Of a stretch of 48,381 bases of DNA, positions 1 to 6,857 are shown in pieces. The position numbers were made by a program, and so were the translations under genes. The stretch's first letter is position 1. Each line of letters starts with the position of its first letter. This DNA is from Chelonobacter sp006228105 (lineage in GTDB: Bacteria; Pseudomonadota; Gammaproteobacteria; Enterobacterales; Pasteurellaceae): NCBI RefSeq assembly GCF_006228105.1, contig NZ_VDHH01000083.1; one strand, given 5' to 3'. A model generated the notes under the pieces. The model made no database searches, was not told the origin of the DNA, and saw nothing but the letters and a program-made list of their open reading frames with translations.

Positions 1-72
1 TTATATATCCGCCCGTTTGCGAAGTGCGGTATAAGCACTTAATCAATAAAGGAAAAATGCAAAGTGCGGTTC

Positions 73-93
73 GGGGCGATATATAATCGCCCC
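73..93. repeat. GC-rich hairpin GGGGCGAT/ATCGCCCC
   Basis: A perfect 8-bp inverted repeat (73-80 with 86-93) around a 5-base AT loop, directly after two uptake signal sequences at 22-30 and 62-70. Almost the same hairpin recurs at 40674-40692, where it acts as a plausible terminator. Here no T-run follows, so its role is unclear. It may end a gene that lies left of the window. Confidence 0.45.
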
Positions 94-138
94 CTACTGT
101 TACAACATTAATCGTGTATTTTAACCTTTGTCAGCAGT

Positions 139-165
139 CTAAGGCGATTGAAGAAATCGCCTTAG
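139..165 (-). terminator. Hairpin downstream of suhB
   Basis: A perfect 11-bp stem (139-149 with 155-165, loop of 5) lies 18 bp beyond the suhB stop on the minus strand. No long U-run follows in either direction, so this is a likely 3'-end or weak terminator structure rather than a textbook intrinsic terminator. Confidence 0.4.
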
Positions 166-182
166 AAATGCTTATAATAATA

Positions 183-986
183 TTATTTTTTCAGTTCATC
201 GCTCAAGTGCGGTTGCAGTTTGGTCAAAATCGCTTTGGCAATGCGTGGCGCAGCGGCAACCATATTACCCGATTTCAAATAGTTATGCCCACCGACAAAG
301 TCGCTGACAATACCACCCGCTTCACGCACAATCAAATCACCGGCAGCACAATCCCAAGGTTTCAACCCGATTTCAAAATAGCCGTCCACGCGATTGGCGG
401 CAACATAGGCTAAATCTAATGCAGCAGAACCGGAACGACGGAAATCCGCAACGTTTTCCAGCAAAGACTGCATAATATTGAGTTGGGTTGGCATATGCTG
501 TTTAGCTTTGAACGGGAAACCGGTTGCCAGCACGGTGCCGTCAAGCTCGCGCTTGTTTTCCACCCGCAGACGAGTTTCATTTAATTTAGCGCCTTCGCCA
601 CGCACCGCCGTAAACAGTTCGTTACGAATCGGATCATAGACGACACCGACTTCAGTACGGCCGTTTTCACGGATAGCAATCGAAACAGAAAAGTGCGGAA
701 AGGATTTGATAAAGTTGGTGGTGCCATCCAGTGGGTCGATAATCCATTGTACATTTTTGTTCTCGCCTTCAATCACCCCAGTCTCTTCAGTAATGATAGT
801 GTGCTCAGGGTAAGATTTTTTGATCACCTCGATAATCGCCTGCTCAGCTTCTTTATCAATATTGGTGACGTAGTCATTAGCACGTTTGGTTGTTGTTTCA
901 AGACTGTCAGGACGCTCATAGCCTTTGGCAATCACATTGCCTGCTTTTCGTGCAGCACGAATAGCGATATTTAACATTGGATTCAT
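183..986 (-). CDS. suhB: Inositol-1-monophosphatase SuhB
   Basis: A 267-residue protein of the inositol monophosphatase family, a Mg-dependent phosphatase that hydrolyses inositol-1-phosphate. In E. coli the protein also works with the Nus factors in rRNA antitermination. The metal-binding signatures are all visible: Glu67 in TEETG, Asp84 and Asp87 in DPLDGT, and the C-terminal WDCAAGD motif. The length equals the E. coli protein. It is read alone on the minus strand, divergent from the psu operon. Its upstream region holds a long perfect palindrome (1023-1046) that may control it. The start at 986 has GGTGGAAT just upstream as a weak ribosome-binding site. Confidence 0.95.
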   Translation of the reverse strand: MNPMLNIAIRAARKAGNVIAKGYERPDSLETTTKRANDYVTNIDKEAEQAIIEVIKKSYPEHTIITEETGVIEGENKNVQWIIDPLDGTTNFIKSFPHFSVSIAIRENGRTEVGVVYDPIRNELFTAVRGEGAKLNETRLRVENKRELDGTVLATGFPFKAKQHMPTQLNIMQSLLENVADFRRSGSAALDLAYVAANRVDGYFEIGLKPWDCAAGDLIVREAGGIVSDFVGGHNYLKSGNMVAAAPRIAKAILTKLQPHLSDELKK

Positions 987-1022
987 AATTCCACCGGATT
1001 TTAAAGAACAAAGAGAAGAAAA

Positions 1023-1046
1023 TTTATTTTGTCATGACAAAATAAA
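1023..1046. promoter_or_regulatory. 24-bp perfect palindrome, likely operator
   Basis: A perfect 24-bp palindrome centred between 1034 and 1035, core TTTTGTCATGACAAAA. It lies 37-60 bp upstream of suhB and about 210 bp upstream of psuK. Such symmetry is typical of a dimeric repressor site. The regulator is unknown; the core resembles GntR-type operators only loosely. Confidence 0.5.
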
Positions 1047-1158
1047 AACTGAGCGGATTATAAAGAATTGTGACGGAAATTGCGAGGTAAATTTTAGTGG
1101 TATAGCCAGATTGTTTTGCTTTTTAGATCACAAAATATAAATTTTATTGTTCGAAATT

Positions 1159-1174
1159 TGTGCTGCATATCACA
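1159..1174. promoter_or_regulatory. Probable CRP (cAMP receptor protein) site
   Basis: TGTGC-N6-TCACA matches the CRP consensus TGTGA-N6-TCACA at 9 of 10 conserved bases. It lies about 80 bp upstream of the psuK start, consistent with catabolite control of pseudouridine use. Confidence 0.5.
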
Positions 1175-1254
1175 GATTAAATTATAACCTATTTATTTTT
1201 AGTTTTGCCATAGGATATCTTAAACAAAAGTTGAAAAACAAACAGGTGTTGACT

Positions 1255-2343
1255 ATGAATCGTGAACAACAAATTTTGGAGCTGTTACGTAAAGATCCTT
1301 TAATGCCTCAACAACAAATTGCAGATAATTTGGGATTAAGCCGCTCTAGCGTAGCCGGTTACATTATGAATTTAATGCATAAAGGTCAAATAAGAGGGAA
1401 GGGCTATATTTTATCGCCGCAGCAACGGGTTGTGACAATTGGCGGAACCAATATGGATATTGCCGGATACTCTTTGGGTAATATTGTTTTTGGTGATTCT
1501 AATTTAGGAAAAATTAAATGTACGCCCGGTGGGGTGGGGCGAAATATAGCGCAAAATATTGCTATGCTGGGAAAAGAATCACACTTGATTTCGGTAGTCG
1601 GTGATGATTTGTACGGTGAAACCGTATTGGAACGGACAAAACAGGCTGGAGCCTATGTTGACCGATGTTATCAGCTACATAATGAAACAACTTCTACTTA
1701 TCTTTCGTTGTTGGATGACAATGGTGAAATGGTGGTTGCCATTAATGATATGGATATATTAAAGAATCTCACGCCAGCGCTGTTATCTTCGCGACTTACT
1801 TTTATTCAACATGCTGATGCTATCGTACTTGACTGTAATTTAACTGAAAAAACATTAGCGTGGATTTTTAGCAATAGTGCTGATATTCCGATATTTGTTG
1901 ATTCAGTTTCAACGTTTAAAGCCATGAAAATTAAAAATTGGCTTTCGCATATTCATACGCTAAAACCTAATCGCTTGGAAGCTGAAGCATTAAGTGGTAT
2001 TGAAATAAAAACAAATGACGATGTATTAAACGTTGCCACATGGTTTCACCAGCAGGGGCTTAAACGATTGGTATTAAGTTTGGGATCGCGTGGTGTTTAT
2101 TTTAGTGAAAAAGATGGAATGGCTGGCTGGGCAGAGCCATTAAAGGTCAATATTGTGAATGTAACTGGTGCCGGTGATGCAATGATGGCGGGACTGGTTT
2201 GCTGTTGGTTGGAAAATATTACGTTTGCGGACAGTGTTCGTTATGCTCAAGCTTGCGCTGCGATGGCGTTATCCTCTGAGTTTACTAATAATCCCAATTT
2301 ATCTGATGATAGTGTAAAAAAACTCTTGGAGGTTCAATTATGA
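1255..2343 (+). CDS. psuK: Pseudouridine kinase with N-terminal helix-turn-helix (PfkB family)
   Basis: A 362-residue PfkB/ribokinase-family kinase expected to phosphorylate pseudouridine to pseudouridine 5'-phosphate. Residues 1 to about 55 form a winged-helix DNA-binding segment. Kinase motifs follow: GGTNMD near residue 63, GGVGRNIAQN, and the catalytic GAGD with Asp308. I chose the ATG at 1255 because AGGTG lies 6 bases upstream and translation begins at the HTH domain; an upstream in-frame ATG at 1147 would add 36 unlikely residues. The stop overlaps the psuG start (ATGA), which implies translational coupling. Size and layout match E. coli YeiI more than the shorter E. coli PsuK, but linkage to psuG supports the pseudouridine role. 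Confidence 0.85.
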   Translation: MNREQQILELLRKDPLMPQQQIADNLGLSRSSVAGYIMNLMHKGQIRGKGYILSPQQRVVTIGGTNMDIAGYSLGNIVFGDSNLGKIKCTPGGVGRNIAQNIAMLGKESHLISVVGDDLYGETVLERTKQAGAYVDRCYQLHNETTSTYLSLLDDNGEMVVAINDMDILKNLTPALLSSRLTFIQHADAIVLDCNLTEKTLAWIFSNSADIPIFVDSVSTFKAMKIKNWLSHIHTLKPNRLEAEALSGIEIKTNDDVLNVATWFHQQGLKRLVLSLGSRGVYFSEKDGMAGWAEPLKVNIVNVTGAGDAMMAGLVCCWLENITFADSVRYAQACAAMALSSEFTNNPNLSDDSVKKLLEVQL

Positions 2344-3263
2344 ATAAATATCTTGATATAGCACCGGAAGTTGTTGAAGCATTGAAAAATAATATTCCGG
2401 TCGTCGCCTTGGAATCAACCATTATTTCTCATGGAATGCCATATCCGCAAAATGTAGCAACAGCGTTGGAGGTTGAAAAAGTTATTCGTCAAAACGGTGC
2501 TGTCCCGGCGACGATAGCGATTATTAAAGGGCGGTTAAAAGCGGGATTATCCGTAGAAGAGATTGAACTTTTGGGTAAAGAAGGGCATGCCGTTGCTAAA
2601 GTGAGCCGCAGAGATTTGCCTTTTGTTGTCGCCGCTAAAACCAATGGGGCAACAACGGTTGCAGCAACAATGATCGTAGCAGCAATGGCAGGTATTAAAG
2701 TCTTTGCTACCGGTGGAATTGGTGGTGTGCATCGTGGTGCGGAGTATAGCTTTGATATTTCGGCAGACTTACAAGAATTGGCACATACCAATGTTGCAGT
2801 CGTGTGCGCTGGAGCCAAATCGATTCTGGATCTTGGTTTGACGACGGAATATTTAGAGACTTTCGGTGTTCCCTTAATTGGTTATCAAACTAAAAAACTA
2901 CCAGCGTTTTTTTCCAGAACAAGCCCTTTTGAGGTCAGTGTTCGGCTTGATTCCGCAGAAGCTATTGCCTCAGCAATTGAAGCCAAATGGTCTATCGGGC
3001 TCACTGGCGGTGTAGTCATTGCTAATCCTATTCCTGAACAATATGCGATGCCAGAACTGGAAATAAATCAAGCGATTGAGCAGGCAGTCGCAGAATCGGT
3101 CGAAAAAGGTATTATTGGAAAAGAAAGCACGCCATTCTTATTGGCTAGAGTGGCTGAATTAACAGGAGGCGAGAGCTTAAATTCGAATATTAATTTGGTT
3201 TTTAATAATGCCAAACTAGCAGCTCAAATTGCAGTTCACTATCATAAAATTATAGCCCCCTAA
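2340..3263 (+). CDS. psuG: Pseudouridine-5'-phosphate glycosidase
   Basis: A 307-residue PsuG-family enzyme. It cleaves the C-C glycosidic bond of pseudouridine 5'-phosphate to uracil and ribose 5-phosphate. The expected catalytic residues are present: Glu25 in LESTIISHG and Lys160 in GAKSILDL, both offset by six from the E. coli numbering. The conserved GGIGGVHRG and NPIPEQYAMP segments are also intact. It overlaps psuK by 4 bases, so the two steps of pseudouridine breakdown are made together. A 105-bp gap with weak inverted repeats separates it from the transporter. Confidence 0.95.
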   Translation: MNKYLDIAPEVVEALKNNIPVVALESTIISHGMPYPQNVATALEVEKVIRQNGAVPATIAIIKGRLKAGLSVEEIELLGKEGHAVAKVSRRDLPFVVAAKTNGATTVAATMIVAAMAGIKVFATGGIGGVHRGAEYSFDISADLQELAHTNVAVVCAGAKSILDLGLTTEYLETFGVPLIGYQTKKLPAFFSRTSPFEVSVRLDSAEAIASAIEAKWSIGLTGGVVIANPIPEQYAMPELEINQAIEQAVAESVEKGIIGKESTPFLLARVAELTGGESLNSNINLVFNNAKLAAQIAVHYHKIIAP

Positions 3264-3368
3264 TATTTTGCCAAAGCCTTATTGAGCGGCTATTTGATCT
3301 TTATATCGAATAGCTGTTTGAGTTGTAGTTAACATCGTTGTTTTTACTTCTTTTTATGTGAGGTTTTT

Positions 3369-4640
3369 ATGAGTTCTATATTAAGTATCGTTGGAATTTT
3401 TGTATTGTTGGCGATAGCATTTTTATTATCCAGTAATCGTAAAACTATTAATTATCGTACAGTGTTTGGCGCTTTGGGAATGCAGATCGGAATTGGCGCA
3501 TTAATTCTATATGTGCCTGCTGGTCGAGATGCGTTATTAGCAATTTCAAATGGTGTCCAGAAAGTGATTGATTATGGTAATGATGGGATAGGCTTTCTTT
3601 TTGGCGGCTTGGTCAGTGATCGAATGTTCGAAGTATTTGGCGGAGGTGGGTTTGTTTTTGCGTTACGAGTATTGCCGGTGATCATCTTTTTTGCCTCATT
3701 AATTTCAGTGCTCTATTACATTGGTATTATGCAGTGGGTGATTAAAATTTTAGGCGGATTGCTGCAAGTGGTATTAAAAACATCGAAAACAGAATCAATG
3801 TCAGCAGCAGCTAATATCTTTGTCGGACAAACTGAAGCACCTTTAGTGGTAAAACCCTATATTGCAAAAATGACCCAATCCGAACTATTCGCAATTATGT
3901 GCGGTGGCTTAGCTTCTATAGCTGGTTCTGCATTGGCAGGATATGCAGCAATGGGCGTTCCTGTTCCCTATTTAATTGCAGCTTCATTTATGGCAGCACC
4001 GGGTGGGTTATTATTTGCCAAGATTTTAATGCCTCAGACAGAGCAGGTTAATGATGATATTGATCATAATAGCCATGAAGATAAACCTGCCAATATTTTA
4101 GATGCAGCAGCGGGTGGTGCGTCGGCAGGTATGCAATTAGCACTGAATGTTGGAGCGATGTTGCTTGCCTTTGTTGCGTTGATTGCGTTATTGAACGGGA
4201 TAATAGGTGGGATTGGTGCCTGGTTTAATCAGCCTGAACTGAGTTTGCAGATGATTTTAGGCTGGTTATTTCAACCACTGGCTTATATTATCGGCGTACC
4301 TTGGAATGAGGCTCATGTAGCAGGTTCAATGATCGGTCAAAAATTAGTGATTAATGAATTTGTGGCTTACCTTGATTTTGGGCGCTACTTGGGTGAAAAT
4401 CCGCCGATGGTACTTGCTGATAAAACTAAAGCTATTATCACCTTTGCATTATGCGGATTTGCAAATTTAGGCTCAATTGCTATTTTAATCGGAGGGATCG
4501 GCACTATGGCACCTAATCGCCGCGCTGAAATCGCTCAGATGGGAATAAAAGCAGTTATCGCAGGATCATTATCTAATTTAATGAGTGCTACTATTGCGGG
4601 TTTATTTATTGGTTTAACTGGAGTAGCGTTGATCGGCTAA
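3369..4640 (+). CDS. psuT: Concentrative nucleoside transporter (NupC family), probable pseudouridine importer
   Basis: A 423-residue multi-pass inner-membrane protein of the CNT (NupC) family, which couples nucleoside uptake to an ion gradient. It starts with a hydrophobic helix, has the family's central NIFVGQTEAPL signature and the GFANLGSIAILIGG segment near the C terminus. It is the third gene of the psu operon and ends in an intrinsic terminator. Location behind psuKG makes pseudouridine the likely substrate. The family alone cannot exclude uridine or other nucleosides. Confidence 0.85.
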   Translation: MSSILSIVGIFVLLAIAFLLSSNRKTINYRTVFGALGMQIGIGALILYVPAGRDALLAISNGVQKVIDYGNDGIGFLFGGLVSDRMFEVFGGGGFVFALRVLPVIIFFASLISVLYYIGIMQWVIKILGGLLQVVLKTSKTESMSAAANIFVGQTEAPLVVKPYIAKMTQSELFAIMCGGLASIAGSALAGYAAMGVPVPYLIAASFMAAPGGLLFAKILMPQTEQVNDDIDHNSHEDKPANILDAAAGGASAGMQLALNVGAMLLAFVALIALLNGIIGGIGAWFNQPELSLQMILGWLFQPLAYIIGVPWNEAHVAGSMIGQKLVINEFVAYLDFGRYLGENPPMVLADKTKAIITFALCGFANLGSIAILIGGIGTMAPNRRAEIAQMGIKAVIAGSLSNLMSATIAGLFIGLTGVALIG

Positions 4641-4671
4641 TTAGATTTAATACCAATAACTGTATAATACC

Positions 4672-4705
4672 CCCGATTTTGATGATGAATCAAAATCAGG
4701 TTTTT
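4672..4705 (+). terminator. Intrinsic terminator of the psu operon
   Basis: A 12-bp stem with one mismatch (4672-4683 with 4689-4700), a 5-base loop and TTTTT at 4701-4705. It starts 31 bp after the psuT stop. Confidence 0.75.
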
Positions 4706-4757
4706 GTTTATATCGCTCTTAATGATTTAACCAATCGATATTGAAAAGGAAAATAGG

Positions 4758-4856
4758 TTAAAAAATATCCGAATTGTACTCGTAGAAACGTCACACACCG
4801 GCAATATCGGCTCGGCGGCGCGGGCGATGAAGACGATGGGGTTGTCGTCGCTGTAT
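4758..4856 (+). pseudogene. 5' fragment of trmJ, left junction of the toxin-antitoxin insertion
   Basis: These 99 bases match 5501-5599 in the intact trmJ at 96 positions; the differences are at 4766, 4790 and 4815. The fragment corresponds to codons 7-39 of trmJ. It has no in-frame start codon and reaches a stop soon after the homology ends. It looks like the remnant left when the toxin-antitoxin segment entered the start of trmJ. One difference is synonymous (ACG for ACT) and one changes Thr to Ala. Confidence 0.85.
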
Positions 4857-4869
4857 ATTCAGATATAAT
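4842..4869 (+). promoter_or_regulatory. Putative promoter of the toxin-antitoxin operon
   Basis: TTGTCG (4842-4847) and a perfect TATAAT (4864-4869) are separated by 16 bp. The -35 lies inside the duplicated trmJ fragment and the -10 lies just outside it. The intact trmJ copy has the same -35-like bases but no TATAAT, so the promoter seems to have been made at the junction. Confidence 0.55.
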
Positions 4870-4906
4870 CGACAACACAAATGACACCATAAATTAGGGG
4901 GGAAGA

Positions 4907-5185
4907 ATGGAAACGATCCATTTTCGGATAGATGCGCAAACAAAGCAATTGGCAATGCAAGCGGCTAAAAGACAGCAGACAGATTTGACTAAGTTAATGC
5001 GTGAAAGAGCGGAACAGCTGGCAGCAGAAGAGCTGGAATACCAGAGCAATACGCATGCTTATTGGCTTGAAACCCAAATAAATGAAGCTATTCAGCGTTA
5101 TGAAAGCCAACAAACATATTTATTTGATGCCGATCAGAGTCAGCAAAAAATGCAACAATTACGTCGTCAACTAACTGAGGAATAG
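4907..5185 (+). CDS. Antitoxin of a RelB/ribbon-helix-helix type toxin-antitoxin pair
   Basis: A 92-residue protein with a short strand (residues 3-9, IHFRIDA) followed by helices, the pattern of ribbon-helix-helix antitoxins of the RelB/DinJ group. The C-terminal half is long, polar and Gln/Glu-rich, as expected for a toxin-wrapping tail. A strong ribosome-binding site (AGGGGGGAAG) precedes the ATG. The toxin gene follows after 2 bases. Such antitoxins normally bind their own promoter. The family assignment is from general features; I do not recognise a specific named homologue. Confidence 0.75.
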   Translation: METIHFRIDAQTKQLAMQAAKRQQTDLTKLMRERAEQLAAEELEYQSNTHAYWLETQINEAIQRYESQQTYLFDADQSQQKMQQLRRQLTEE

Positions 5186-5187
5186 TC

Positions 5188-5481
5188 GTGAAGCTATTTT
5201 GGGAAGCGCAGGCACAGCAAGATCGAGAACAGATTTTTCATTATTTTTTTGAACATGCAGGTTTGGCTTTGGCCGATCAGGTAGATGCAAAGTTTGAAGA
5301 GATGGCGCAGCTATTACAGCAAAATCCTCAACTTGGCAAAAAAGTTAGAGAGGTTTCCAGTCGCTACCGCAAGCTGATTGTACCGCACTTTCCCTTTATT
5401 CTGATTTATGTGTTAGAAAAGGAAAGCCTGATTATTTTAAGAGTGCTGCACAGCGCTCGCAAACTGGCGAGTAATTATTGA
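5188..5481 (+). CDS. RelE/ParE-family toxin
   Basis: A 97-residue basic protein with the RelE/ParE fold pattern: an N-terminal WEAQAQQDREQIFHYF segment, a central helix, and a C-terminal strand array with YRKLIVPHFPFILIYV and ILRVLHSARK. The family either cleaves mRNA on the ribosome (RelE) or poisons gyrase (ParE); the sequence does not settle which. It is translated right after its antitoxin. Its stop codon lies one base before the trmJ ATG, so trmJ is probably now read from the toxin-antitoxin transcript. Confidence 0.85.
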   Translation: MKLFWEAQAQQDREQIFHYFFEHAGLALADQVDAKFEEMAQLLQQNPQLGKKVREVSSRYRKLIVPHFPFILIYVLEKESLIILRVLHSARKLASNY

Positions 5482-5482
5482 T

Positions 5483-6229
5483 ATGGCAATGCAAATTCAA
5501 TTAAAAAACATCCGAATTGTACTCGTAGAAACTTCACACACCGGCAATATCGGCTCGACGGCGCGGGCGATGAAGACGATGGGGTTGTCGTCGCTGTATT
5601 TGGTCGCACCAAAAACCTTGCCCGATGAGCAGGCAATCGCCTTATCAGCCGGGGCGAATGATATAGTGGAAAGTGCGGTAGTTGTGGAAAACTTTAATCA
5701 AGCGGTGGCGGATTGCTCGTTGGTGATCGGCACCAGTGCGCGCAGCCGACATTTGGCGATTCCGCAAATTGATCCGCGTGGTTGTGGGAAGCAGGCAGTG
5801 CGCTACGCTGAGCAGGGTGGTAAAGTGGCGATTGTTTTTGGGCGTGAACGGGTCGGATTGACCAATGAAGAGCTGCTAAAGTGCGGTTTTCATTTGAACA
5901 TTCCCGCCAACCCGGATTATGCCTCATTGAACCTAGCGATGGCGGTGCAATTAGTCAGTTATGAAATTCGCATGGCGATGTTAGGCAGCCGGCAATCGGA
6001 GCCAACCACACTTGTCACGGAGGTCAACGAAAAACCGACTCAGCAGGAGCTGGACTATTTTTTTAACCAAACTGAGCAGCTCTATCGGCAGTTGAATTTT
6101 ATTCAAAATAGTGGCGTGATGCCGAAATTGCGTAGTTTGTATGCCCGAGCTGATCTGCGCAAAAACGAACTGAATATTTTGCAGGGAATGCTGGCGGCGG
6201 TAAAGAAAAGTACGGTTGCAAGCGAGTAA
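5483..6229 (+). CDS. trmJ: tRNA (cytidine/uridine-32-2'-O)-methyltransferase TrmJ
   Basis: A 248-residue SpoU/SPOUT-class RNA methyltransferase that 2'-O-methylates position 32 of tRNAs with S-adenosylmethionine. The family motifs are intact: VLVETSHTGNIGS near the N terminus, GTSARSR, FGRERVGLTNEE and the C-terminal LNLAMAVQL segment that forms the knotted cofactor site. The homologues I recall begin a few residues later, so the first codons here may be a by-product of the insertion; ATG 5489 is an alternative start. No clear ribosome-binding site precedes either. It stands upstream of iscR, but an IscR-regulated promoter lies between them. Confidence 0.95.
   Translation: MAMQIQLKNIRIVLVETSHTGNIGSTARAMKTMGLSSLYLVAPKTLPDEQAIALSAGANDIVESAVVVENFNQAVADCSLVIGTSARSRHLAIPQIDPRGCGKQAVRYAEQGGKVAIVFGRERVGLTNEELLKCGFHLNIPANPDYASLNLAMAVQLVSYEIRMAMLGSRQSEPTTLVTEVNEKPTQQELDYFFNQTEQLYRQLNFIQNSGVMPKLRSLYARADLRKNELNILQGMLAAVKKSTVASE
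5501..5599 (+). repeat. Right copy of the 99-bp duplication (inside trmJ)
   Basis: Partner of 4758-4856 at an offset of 743 bp, 96 of 99 bases identical. The pair flanks the toxin-antitoxin genes as direct repeats, the arrangement expected of an insertion that replaced the 5' end of its target gene. Confidence 0.9.
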
Positions 6230-6280
6230 ATAAATCGTGAATGCTACGATAGATGAAAACATACAGAAATAGTCGGATTT

Positions 6281-6305
6281 AAAGTTGACTAAAATAGTCT
6301 GGTAT
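6281..6305 (+). promoter_or_regulatory. IscR type-1 operator in front of iscR
   Basis: This 25-bp site matches 23 of 25 positions of the E. coli type-1 IscR consensus, whose core is GACT-N5-AGTC; only positions 2 and 20 differ. A further AGTCGG half-site lies at 6271-6276. Known role in E. coli: [2Fe-2S]-IscR binds here and represses its own operon when clusters are plentiful. Confidence 0.8.
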
Positions 6306-6344
6306 GAAAGAATCAGCCTATACCAGAATGATTGAGGACAGGCT

Positions 6345-6821
6345 ATGAAATTGACATCTAAAGGGCGTTACGCGGTGACGGCAATGTTGGATATTGCGCT
6401 CCATTCACAACGTGGCGAAATCGAAATGCCGATTACGTTGGCTGAAATTTCAGATCGTCAACAAATTTCACTTTCCTATTTAGAACAGCTATTTGCAAAA
6501 TTGCGCCGTTACGGTCTGGTCAAAAGTGTGCGTGGACCGGGCGGTGGTTATTTGTTGGGAATGCCGATTGATAAAATTGCGATCGGTATGATCATCGCTG
6601 CAGTGAATGAAAACATTACGGCGACAAAGTGTAAAGGCAAAGGAAACTGTCAGGGCGGAATTACTTGTTTAACACACTCATTGTGGGCGCAGTTGAGTGA
6701 GGAGATCGAGGATTTTCTGAACGGGATTACGATTGCCGATTTGGTGAATAAGCAGAACCAACGCAGTGCGTTAAAAAAACATTTGGATCAACAACCATTT
6801 CAAGTTGTCAGTCGCGCTTAA
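6345..6821 (+). CDS. iscR: Iron-sulfur cluster-sensing transcription regulator IscR
   Basis: A 158-residue Rrf2-family winged-helix regulator. Cys96, Cys102, Cys108 and His111 match the E. coli cluster ligands (92, 98, 104 and 107) with a constant offset of four. The wing motif RGPGGGYLL is present. It is the first gene of the isc operon and carries a type-1 operator 40-65 bp upstream of its start, so autorepression is expected. GAGGA lies 6 bases before the ATG. An uptake signal sits between it and iscS. Confidence 0.97.
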   Translation: MKLTSKGRYAVTAMLDIALHSQRGEIEMPITLAEISDRQQISLSYLEQLFAKLRRYGLVKSVRGPGGGYLLGMPIDKIAIGMIIAAVNENITATKCKGKGNCQGGITCLTHSLWAQLSEEIEDFLNGITIADLVNKQNQRSALKKHLDQQPFQVVSRA

Positions 6822-6857
6822 AGTGCGGTTGATAGTGTTAATTTTTCAGGAGTGAAA

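Noticed and set aside
114..413. 99-codon plus-strand frame over the end of suhB
   Set aside because: Lies antisense to the conserved C terminus of suhB and has no family features.
4741..4856. A second functional trmJ
   Set aside because: The fragment has no start codon and stops after about 40 codons.
4641..5482. Insertion sequence or integrase-driven element around the toxin-antitoxin pair
   Set aside because: No transposase or integrase and no terminal inverted repeats; only the trmJ direct repeats are seen.
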